Origin: Paramuribaculum sp.
GTDB lineage: Bacteria; Bacteroidota; Bacteroidia; Bacteroidales; Muribaculaceae
Assembly (NCBI GenBank): GCA_029058705.1
Contig: JAIDXA010000227.1
Location: forward strand, 1 to 19,251
DNA: 19,251 nt
Direction: 5' to 3'
The first letter of the stretch is position 1; every line of letters starts with the position of its first letter. The notes under the pieces are model-generated. The model did no database searches, was not told where the DNA came from, and was given only the letters and a program-made list of their open reading frames with translations. Of the stretch, positions 8,385-14,545 are shown one piece after another. A program made the position numbers and the translations under genes.

Positions 8385-8568
8385 GAAACTGTTTAAATTT
8401 AGTTGTGGGATTAATTGAGAGGATTTTATGAGGAGTTTTTACGAGTGGAAGAGGGAGCATAGCGGGCTATGTGACCGATGAGACTCGGTGAAAACAACCA
8501 TAAAAGACCTCAATAAACCCACAAGAATGATTTGTAACATTTTTTTCGTAGTAAATTTAAACAGTTTC
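8385..8568. mobile_element. Foldback MITE-like repeat, GAAACTG type (184 bp)
   Basis: The ends are a perfect 17-bp inverted repeat, GAAACTGTTTAAATTTA (8385-8401, and as reverse complement 8552-8568), flanked on both sides by TTA (8382-8384 and 8569-8571). The two arms are similar along their length: TTGTGGGATTAATTGAG on the left matches TTGTGGGTTTATTGAG read from the right. The right arm has about 26 extra bases next to its terminal repeat. The tip is GCATAG-CGGG-CTATGT (8457-8472). It contains no transposase. Only a 17-codon frame from ATG 8428 is present, which I do not regard as a gene. The TTA flanks suit an IS5/IS1031-like transposase acting in trans, but that is inference. Confidence 0.75.
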
Positions 8569-8571
8569 TTA

Positions 8572-8765
8572 GAGAGTGTTTGGAATTAAATCAAATTAAG
8601 ACTGAGGAAATTTTTTGAACGATTCCGCGAGTTGAAGAGGGAGCATAGCGGGCTATGCGACTGATGAGACTTGGCTGAATTCGCCAAAAAAGGTCTCAGG
8701 ATTATTTTGAAGTTTCTGCCGTTCATTCGTATTACTGTTAACGCGGTTTAAATTCAAACACTCTC
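8572..8765. mobile_element. Foldback MITE-like repeat, GAGAGTG type (194 bp)
   Basis: The ends GAGAGTGTTTG (8572-8582) and its complement (8755-8765) form an 11-bp perfect inverted repeat that continues imperfectly (GGAATTAAA against GAATTTAAA). TTA flanks it at 8569-8571, shared with the neighbouring element, and at 8766-8768. The core at 8629-8657 is identical to that of the GAAACTG type except for one base. The tip GCATAG-CGGG-CTATGC (8643-8658) and a second stem made of TGAGAC with GTCTCA and TTGGC with GCCAA can be drawn. The region 8381-8806 between the flippase and ruvB holds these two elements and no gene. Confidence 0.75.
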
Positions 8766-8806
8766 TTAAATAGCTATCTTGACTCGGGGGGGAGGAGGAG
8801 ATGGAC

Positions 8807-9856
8807 TCAGATCTGGCCGTCAAACAGCGATCCTGCCGATGCCTGATGCGTGAAGCCTAAGTGACGCCATGCCAGTTCGGTTACCTCGCGGCCGCGGGGA
8901 GTGCGTTTGATGAACCCTTCCTTTATCAGATACGGTTCATAAACCTCTTCGATTGTGCCGGCATCCTCACCCAGAGCCGTGGCGATTGTGCCCAGCCCCA
9001 CAGGCCCTCCCTTGAATTTAGTAATGATTGTGGTTAGAATCTTATTGTCGATCTCGTCGAGGCCGAAGCGGTCAATGTTTAGCGCCTCAAGGCTGTAGCG
9101 GGCAATTTCCGGTTCGATGACTCCCGAACCTTTGACCTGCGCGAAATCGCGCACGCGACGCAGCAGGGAGTTGGCGATTCGAGGTGTTCCACGGCTGCGC
9201 AAAGCGATTTCATGGGCTGCCGTAGGAGTACATTCAACGCGCAGAAGTCTGGCCGAACGCTGGATGATGCGTTCAAGAACCTCGTGGTCATAATACTCAA
9301 GATGGCAGTTGATCCCGAAACGGGCGCGAAGTGGTGAGGTCAGAAGACCGCTGCGGGTCGTGGCGCCGACAAGTGTGAACGGCGACAGCGACAGCTGCAC
9401 CGAACGCGCTCCCGGACCTTTGTCGATCATTATGTCGATCCTGAAATCCTCCATTGCCGAATAGAGATACTCCTCGACAACCGGACTCAGGCGGTGAATC
9501 TCGTCAATGAAAAGAACATCGTTCTCCTCGAGCGACGTCAGAATGCCCGCAAGGTCGCCGGGTTTGTCAAGCACCGGACCCGACGTTATCTTGAAGCCGA
9601 CTCCGAGTTCATTGGCTATTATTGCCGAAAGGGTCGTTTTTCCAAGTCCCGGCGGCCCGTGGAGAAGCAGATGGTCAAGAGCTTCACCACGCAGCTTGGC
9701 CGCCTCTACAAAAACCTTAAGGTTCTCGACAACCTTCTCCTGACCCGAAAACGAGTCGAAGCGGGAAGGGCGCAGAGCCTTCTCTATCTCCTTTTCGCCC
9801 TGACCGAGCGATCTGCTTTCGCGGGCTGAGCGGATGTCGAAATTATCTTCGGTCAT
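8807..9856 (-). CDS. ruvB: Holliday junction branch migration ATPase RuvB
   Basis: RuvB is the hexameric AAA+ motor that, with RuvA, drives branch migration of Holliday junctions so that RuvC can resolve them. The 349-residue product is full length. It has the short N-terminal segment with LRPSRFDSFSGQEKVVENL, Walker A GPPGLGKT (67-74), Walker B VLFIDEIHRL (114-123), the sensor block GATTRSGLLTSPLRARFG (164-181), and the C-terminal winged helix with GGPVGLGTIATALGED and YEPYLIKEGFIKRTPRGREVT. It is co-directional with the DUF4254 gene, whose stop lies 11 bases upstream of this start, so the two are probably one operon. The bases 8769-8806 after its stop are purine-rich on the plus strand and show no hairpin terminator. 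Confidence 0.97.
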   Translation of the reverse strand: MTEDNFDIRSARESRSLGQGEKEIEKALRPSRFDSFSGQEKVVENLKVFVEAAKLRGEALDHLLLHGPPGLGKTTLSAIIANELGVGFKITSGPVLDKPGDLAGILTSLEENDVLFIDEIHRLSPVVEEYLYSAMEDFRIDIMIDKGPGARSVQLSLSPFTLVGATTRSGLLTSPLRARFGINCHLEYYDHEVLERIIQRSARLLRVECTPTAAHEIALRSRGTPRIANSLLRRVRDFAQVKGSGVIEPEIARYSLEALNIDRFGLDEIDNKILTTIITKFKGGPVGLGTIATALGEDAGTIEEVYEPYLIKEGFIKRTPRGREVTELAWRHLGFTHQASAGSLFDGQI

Positions 9857-9867
9857 CTCTGACGCTG

Positions 9868-10479
9868 TCAGTCCTGTTTCTTGGCGTAGAGCACTGGATT
9901 GGTCTCCGCGTCGTTATACATTTTCATCTGGCGGTAGACCTTCATGAACTTACGTCCGGCCTCAATGTCGGCAAGCAGTTCCGCGATTGCGGTGCAAAGA
10001 TCCGACCGCTGTTCGACAAGAACATTGAGTTTGGCCCGGCATTTGGCGATATGTTCGGGCGAGGCATCGCTGCGTTCGGCCTCGCGCTCCATATGATAGA
10101 TTTTCAGTGCCAGAATCGAAAGGCGGTCAAGAGCCCACGCCGGACTCTCGGTGTTGATCGTCGCATCGCCGGCTGCCTCGACATCTTTGTAGAGGTCGAG
10201 GAAATATGAATCGAGTTGCTCGACCATATCCGTTCTCACCTGGTTCGAACGGTCAATACGGCGTTTGAGTGCCAATGCTGCAACCGGATCGATTTCCGGA
10301 TCGCGGATAATATCTTCGAGATGCCACTGGATGGCGTCGACCATATTTTTGTCATATAGAACCGCTTCGACCGACCCCGCTTCATACGGATTCGGAAATT
10401 CAGCGTCTACGTCGTCCTTGAGATGGTAGTCGTGGGTCGCCTGATTGAAAATGGCGTAACTCTTTTCTGAGAATGTCAT
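9868..10479 (-). CDS. DUF4254 domain-containing protein
   Basis: This is a 203-residue soluble protein of the DUF4254 family, widespread in Bacteroidetes and without an assigned function. The opening, with FNQATHDYHLKDD and NPYEAGSVEAVLYDKNMVDAIQWHLEDIIRDPEID, is the conserved signature. The rest is predicted helical with many charged residues (NQVRTDMVEQLDSYF, LDRLSILALKIYHMEREAERSD). It has no signal peptide or membrane segment, so it should be cytoplasmic. It precedes ruvB by 11 bases on the same strand, which suggests co-transcription. Its start codon lies 14 bases from the TTA flank of the mosaic repeat. No TAnnTTTG box is present between the start and the repeat, so its promoter may lie in or beyond the repeat. 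Confidence 0.82.
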   Translation of the reverse strand: MTFSEKSYAIFNQATHDYHLKDDVDAEFPNPYEAGSVEAVLYDKNMVDAIQWHLEDIIRDPEIDPVAALALKRRIDRSNQVRTDMVEQLDSYFLDLYKDVEAAGDATINTESPAWALDRLSILALKIYHMEREAERSDASPEHIAKCRAKLNVLVEQRSDLCTAIAELLADIEAGRKFMKVYRQMKMYNDAETNPVLYAKKQD

Positions 10480-10496
10480 GGCGGTCTGGGTTTTTA

Positions 10497-10719
10497 GAGA
10501 GTGTTTGGATTTAAATCAAATTAAGAAACTGTTTAAATTTAGTTGTGGGATTAATTGAGAGGATTTTATGAGGTGTTTTTACGAGTTGAAGAGGGAGCAT
10601 AGCGGGCTATGTGACCGATGAGGCTTGGCGGAATTCGCCAAAAAAGACCTCAGGATTATTTTGAAGGTTATACCTTTCATTCGTTTTATTGTTAACGCGG
10701 TTTAAATTCAAACATTCTC
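10497..10719. mobile_element. Mosaic foldback repeat combining both end types (223 bp)
   Basis: TTA flanks stand at 10494-10496 and 10720-10722. The left end (10497-10524) is GAGAGTG-type. From 10525 the sequence becomes the GAAACTG-type left arm (GAAACTGTTTAAATTTAGTT and onward). The shared core follows at 10583-10611. After it the sequence is GAGAGTG-type again, through GTTAACGCGG to the right end AACATTCTC. The switch falls between 10616 and 10626: T10612 and C10616 match the GAAACTG type, and T10626 onward matches the GAGAGTG type. A perfect local stem TTGGCG/CGCCAA lies at 10625-10641. It fills most of the gap between DUF4254 and the phosphatase and holds no gene. Confidence 0.75.
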
Positions 10720-10742
10720 TTAGGGTGATTGAAGGACTGTGG

Positions 10743-12065
10743 TTAATAGTCGGAGTCATCGGAGGGATAGCGTTCTTCTCCGAGACGGTCGAGATAGACT
10801 TTGCGGACATCGCTCCAGCGGTAATACGGACCGCTGACGGGTGTTGCGGGAAGGGTTGTCTCCTTTTCGTTCAGAAGAACTTTGACAAGCACATCGTCAG
10901 GAGTATAGGCTTTGCCCCCTTTCGGTCGGTAGAAGATCATCTGGATGTTGGCGGCCATCGGCGTTATGTCATACAGATTCCAGAAATCGTCAACCTTTGT
11001 GAAATCATTGATCTTGCGGCCATAGCCGTTAAGATCCATAAGCGTTGTCAGCGGAACTACAACAACATCGTGACCGAACCGCATGTTGGCCGATGGAGAG
11101 CGCCGCATGACCGATGTGTCAGCGCTTTCAATTATGTTTCGCAGAAGATAGCGGGCGCGCATCGGGCCTGAACCTTCAGTCAGATCGCTGTTGCCGTAAC
11201 GCAGAAACCAGTCAATGTCGCCACGCCCGGCATAGTTCACTAGATTCTGGCTGGAAATGAGATCCCAGATCGGAGTTGGTTCGTCAAGGCTCTGCGAATT
11301 CGTCGATATACGCATAAGCGCGCCTGCCAGATCATTCCCTTTGATGCTGTCGGAAGCGAATTTTTCATCCGAAATAATCTCGCTTAGGAACGACAGGTCT
11401 TTTGGAAACGCTTTTTTGGCTTTCTTGACTGCCGCGCTCGCTTCCGGCAGGTTGGTCAGGCGGTCTGCAACCGTGTCCGTATAGTTGAGATAGTACATCG
11501 TTGAGGCCGAAGCATCTGACGTAATGTCGAGGTTCGGATTATATGCCGCCAGCTCGCGGAGCTCGTTGTCCATCGACAGAATGCAACGGATAACTTCGGT
11601 CGAGCGGGCATCCACGCGCGAATTCCCCTTGAATATTTCCGGAAAATTCTTTGTCATGCGCCGTGCGATCCCCCGATGCTGTTCCGCTCCGAGTTGGGTC
11701 AGTTCGCCGCTGCGCTTGCGCGATTGCTTCTCTGTTTTGCGCAACTGCGCCATCAGTTGGCGTCCGCGTTCCGTAAGCTTGTTGTTGCGCTCGGCCGGAC
11801 GGAGCAGATCGATAGGCTGCCGATAGACCCACTCGCCGATATGCCATCTGCTGCCGTGCCGTCCGTAATGTTCCATGTGAAATGGCTCATAACCTTTCGG
11901 TGTGCCTGTCAGAGCCGGCAGTGGCTTCTCCGGATAGGGATAGGCGAAATAATAATTGGCATATTTCAGATTGTCTTGAGTCGGTTCGACTGCCGCGGCA
12001 TTGAAACTGGCAAAACCCGCGGCGAAAGTGGCGGCTGCGATGCTGATGAGTCTGATCGGATTCAT
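10743..12065 (-). CDS. Secreted histidine acid phosphatase (histidine phosphatase clade 2)
   Basis: This is a phosphomonoesterase of the branch that includes acid phosphatases, phytases and multiple inositol-polyphosphate phosphatases. It works through a phosphohistidine intermediate. Residues 1-25 form a signal peptide (LISIAAATFAAGFASFNAAA), so the enzyme should be periplasmic or exported. The nucleophile motif is HYGRHGSRW, with RHGSR at 69-73. The proton-donor pair is His332-Asp333 in MRFGHDVVVVPL. Further conserved arginine lies in SRVDARSTEVIRCILSM. The 440-residue length suits the family. MINPP-type enzymes usually carry HAE in place of HD, so phytate is possible but not shown. A gap of 69 bases separates it from the gene upstream on the same strand, and no clear -7 box is visible there. 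The flanking repeat begins 23 bases beyond its stop. Confidence 0.85.
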   Translation of the reverse strand: MNPIRLISIAAATFAAGFASFNAAAVEPTQDNLKYANYYFAYPYPEKPLPALTGTPKGYEPFHMEHYGRHGSRWHIGEWVYRQPIDLLRPAERNNKLTERGRQLMAQLRKTEKQSRKRSGELTQLGAEQHRGIARRMTKNFPEIFKGNSRVDARSTEVIRCILSMDNELRELAAYNPNLDITSDASASTMYYLNYTDTVADRLTNLPEASAAVKKAKKAFPKDLSFLSEIISDEKFASDSIKGNDLAGALMRISTNSQSLDEPTPIWDLISSQNLVNYAGRGDIDWFLRYGNSDLTEGSGPMRARYLLRNIIESADTSVMRRSPSANMRFGHDVVVVPLTTLMDLNGYGRKINDFTKVDDFWNLYDITPMAANIQMIFYRPKGGKAYTPDDVLVKVLLNEKETTLPATPVSGPYYRWSDVRKVYLDRLGEERYPSDDSDY

Positions 12066-12075
12066 TGGCTGAAAG

Positions 12076-12089
12076 GCAGAAATATCTGC
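12076..12089. repeat. Small palindrome upstream of the phosphatase start
   Basis: GCAGA-AATA-TCTGC forms a 5-bp inverted repeat 10 bases upstream of the phosphatase ATG. It might be a protein-binding site or a leader hairpin. The stem is short enough to arise by chance. The rest of the 12066-12134 gap shows nothing I can support. Confidence 0.2.
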
Positions 12090-12134
12090 ATTGGTTTGGT
12101 TTGGAAATGGGATTGATCGGGAAATGGGACTGGA

Positions 12135-14297
12135 TTAATGTGTGCCGGGGCGAGGAGCTTCGTTTCCGTCTTTCGGCTGGTAGCGCGACAGATCGTCGAT
12201 GAGTTTGCCCAGGTCGGCTTTGCCGCTTTCTGTAAGGGTGCGGAGCTTGTCGATATTACGTTTTTCCTGAAGCGAACCCTTTGCGAACCAGAGGTAGCCG
12301 ATCACCTTCTCTGCCTTTGCGTTTTTGGCCGTTCCCGACGTTGCGAAATAGGGGTTGGACGCTACGGCTTCAATGTCGCCTTTCTGCATCGCTGTGATCA
12401 GAGCGCGATATTTCTCGCTCTTAAGATCCGAGAGCTTCCACACATTATTCGTGTTGAGATATTCGATGTCGGCCTTCTCATCATCGTTAGATGCGGCCGG
12501 AACGGCTGTCTGTGCGGGCTGCGCTGTTGTGGCTTCAGGAGTGGCATTGGCTGTTGTCTGGCCTGCTGCTTCGGAATATGTGACTTCTTCGATTGATTCG
12601 CCCTGAGGCTGCTCGGCAAGTGGTGTCTCCGGCTGCTGCGAACCTGAGAACCAAACCAACAGATACCACAGGACCAGACCTGCTGCGATTACACCCAGCC
12701 CGATCATGATCAGGCGGATATCCATCTTCGACTTGCTTTCCTTATTCTCTTCCTGATTGGCCGGTCTGACATCCTTTTCAGGCAGGTCGGCGGTAACATC
12801 ATTGTGCGGTGTCGGTTGCTGCCCGTCGGCGATATTCTCGAATTTGGGCGCCACACGCTTGTGCTGCTTCTCCTCCCAGATTGCCGACGGTGCTTTCCCG
12901 ATGGCCGGAGCAACCGGGCCGTTATGGTTGCGGCGTCCTGTCGATGCCGCACGGTCATTGACCGTTGTCGGCGGATTGAGGGCCGCTGTATCATTGAGCG
13001 TCACTGTTGCAACAGGTTCCGCTGTCTTGTCTTCAAATCTGAGCGATGGCTGTTGAGGCTTCGGACCGGCCACCGGCTGCGACAGCTGCCGCACGTCGAT
13101 GTTATACGTCTCAGGCGTACTGCCCATCATCCGGTGGGCACGGAAACCATGAAATGTCCCTGCTCTCAGACTGTTATATTCCGGTGTGCTTTTCTCGATA
13201 GTCATCGAGCTCTCTATGATGCGTCCCGAACCGAAATCTATCCTAAGGCAGATCTCCTTTGCCTCCGGCTCGAGAACGATTTCAAGAGGACACGCTTCGC
13301 CAAGCTCCTCGGGTGTGAACTCGCGGGTGTAGGAGCCGAAGTTGGTCGACGACACGGCAATTGTGACCTTGCCGTCGTGGAAGTCTGTGCTTGAGACTTC
13401 AAATGAGTTTTCTCCGCGGGTGGCGGTGCGGCCGTTGATCAGGATCGTGAATGTGTCGATCGGCGATCCTGTTGCCGACATCACCGTGTAGGGCACTGTG
13501 CGGCTGAAGATGATGCCGGCATGGAGTGCCGAATTGACAACCAGCGCCGGGCCGTTGATCCGCACATAGCGGTTGGTGGTGCCGACCTCAAACTCTACCG
13601 ATTGCGAGTCAAACCCGCCCATCGAATAGGTCACCGTCAGATGGTCGGAAAGCTCTACGCGGTTGGCCGACGCGGTGACATCTTTCGGACAGACAACCAT
13701 CAGTGCCTTGTTGACCGGCCCTGTCAGAAGCGGTATGCTCGATTCCGGCTGCATCGAAACCGTTGCCGGAACAACGATGACACCCTGATACTGGGCGTAA
13801 TCCTTCTGGCGCGGGTAGGCGAAGATGTTGGCCAGTTCGGTCGGAGAGATATACGTGCGCCAGCACAGTCCTGCCGCAGCTGCCGGAAATTCGACATCCG
13901 CCTCGGATCTGAGCGGTTCTTCCGGAAAGCCGGAATCGGAAAGAGCATGCATCAGCGATTCATGCGTCAGGCGGCTTCCGTCGCTGAGTGTGCGGCGGAT
14001 CGTTCCAAGAAGATTCACGATCGGGCGTCCGGCTATCAGCACGTCCGGGTCCAGTCTGACTGTTATGGCCATGACCGTCATCGTCCCCTCGTCGTTGAGC
14101 TTGAAATAGGTAAATGCCCGCCGGCCGCTGATCTGCCACATCACATAGCCGTCAGAAAGATTGACAAAGTGACGCGCCAGATCGCTGAGCGATGGAAGCG
14201 CGATGGTCGGTGCTGAGTTGAAACTATAGTTGACGGGTTGCGCTCCGTCCGACATCACACTGATGGCTATATCGAGATAAGGGTATTTTGCACTCAT
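12135..14297 (-). CDS. Uncharacterised single-span membrane protein
   Basis: I do not recognise this family. From ATG at 14297 the product has 720 residues. Residues 1 to about 410 form a mixed alpha/beta and beta-rich region (KYPYLDIAISVMSDGAQPVNYSF, later DTFTILINGRTATRGENSFEVS) with no catalytic motif I can name. About 410-520 is a proline- and charge-rich linker. A transmembrane helix (IRLIMIGLGVIAAGLVLWYL) lies near 525-550, preceded by the basic KESKSKMD, so the large N-terminal part should be cytoplasmic. After it come an Ala/Thr/Gln-rich stretch and a helical end (LNTNNVWKLSDLKSEKYRAL to RYQPKDG). The frame is open to 14411, but a perfect -7 box at 14359-14366 and the AT-rich leader put transcription start inside that extension, so 14297 is preferred. 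The layout resembles bacterial transmembrane sensors or regulators, which is inference. Confidence 0.75.
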   Translation of the reverse strand: MSAKYPYLDIAISVMSDGAQPVNYSFNSAPTIALPSLSDLARHFVNLSDGYVMWQISGRRAFTYFKLNDEGTMTVMAITVRLDPDVLIAGRPIVNLLGTIRRTLSDGSRLTHESLMHALSDSGFPEEPLRSEADVEFPAAAAGLCWRTYISPTELANIFAYPRQKDYAQYQGVIVVPATVSMQPESSIPLLTGPVNKALMVVCPKDVTASANRVELSDHLTVTYSMGGFDSQSVEFEVGTTNRYVRINGPALVVNSALHAGIIFSRTVPYTVMSATGSPIDTFTILINGRTATRGENSFEVSSTDFHDGKVTIAVSSTNFGSYTREFTPEELGEACPLEIVLEPEAKEICLRIDFGSGRIIESSMTIEKSTPEYNSLRAGTFHGFRAHRMMGSTPETYNIDVRQLSQPVAGPKPQQPSLRFEDKTAEPVATVTLNDTAALNPPTTVNDRAASTGRRNHNGPVAPAIGKAPSAIWEEKQHKRVAPKFENIADGQQPTPHNDVTADLPEKDVRPANQEENKESKSKMDIRLIMIGLGVIAAGLVLWYLLVWFSGSQQPETPLAEQPQGESIEEVTYSEAAGQTTANATPEATTAQPAQTAVPAASNDDEKADIEYLNTNNVWKLSDLKSEKYRALITAMQKGDIEAVASNPYFATSGTAKNAKAEKVIGYLWFAKGSLQEKRNIDKLRTLTESGKADLGKLIDDLSRYQPKDGNEAPRPGTH

Positions 14298-14358
14298 TTT
14301 TTCAATCGGGAAAATATGAAAACTTGGGGCAGCCGGGGAATGGCCGCTCTTAACTTTG

Positions 14359-14366
14359 CAAAAATA
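14359..14366 (-). promoter_or_regulatory. -7 box (TATTTTTG) for the single-span membrane protein gene
   Basis: Read on the minus strand, TATTTTTG matches TAnnTTTG. It lies 61 bases before the chosen ATG at 14297, in a very AT-rich leader. The -33 region is not a clear TTTG. It follows the terminator of the upstream lipoprotein gene, so this gene probably has its own transcript. Confidence 0.5.
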
Positions 14367-14479
14367 AGAAAAAACTTTTAAATCTTTTCGACATACCCCG
14401 TAATAAGACAAATTATATTTATTATAAAATGTTAATCCCGAACAAGGTTTTTTCCCGACTGTTGCCCGAAGCCTGATGC

Positions 14480-14518
14480 AAAAAAAGAAGAGCGACCCGC
14501 ATTTATGCGCATCGCTCT
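14480..14518 (-). terminator. Intrinsic terminator of the DUF5689 lipoprotein genes
   Basis: On the minus strand AGAGCGA (14518-14512) pairs with TCGCTCT (14495-14489). A partial inner stem GCGCAT/ATGCGG is present, and TCTTTTTTTG follows (A-run 14480-14486 on the plus strand). It begins 27 bases after the stop of the 14546-17236 gene and should end the two-gene lipoprotein transcript. Confidence 0.85.
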
Positions 14519-14545
14519 GCTTTAAATATGATTTATCTGTCGCTG

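Noticed and set aside
8428..8481. Tiny frame in the repeat core (MRSFYEWKREHSGLCDR), echoed at 10568
   Set aside because: The GAGAGTG-type copies lack the ATG, and the conserved bases are better explained by hairpin pairing than by codon constraint.
8382..8768. CRISPR array
   Set aside because: Only two dissimilar-ended units of about 190 bases are present, with inverted ends and no short repeats with regular spacers.
13521..14216. Long plus-strand frame of 231 codons opposite the membrane protein gene
   Set aside because: It is rich in Arg, His and Cys with no domain, and mirrors the codon usage of the real minus-strand gene.
14351..14358. TAACTTTG on the plus strand as a promoter
   Set aside because: It matches the -7 consensus but no plus-strand gene follows. 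It overlaps the antisense of a minus-strand leader in an AT-rich stretch.
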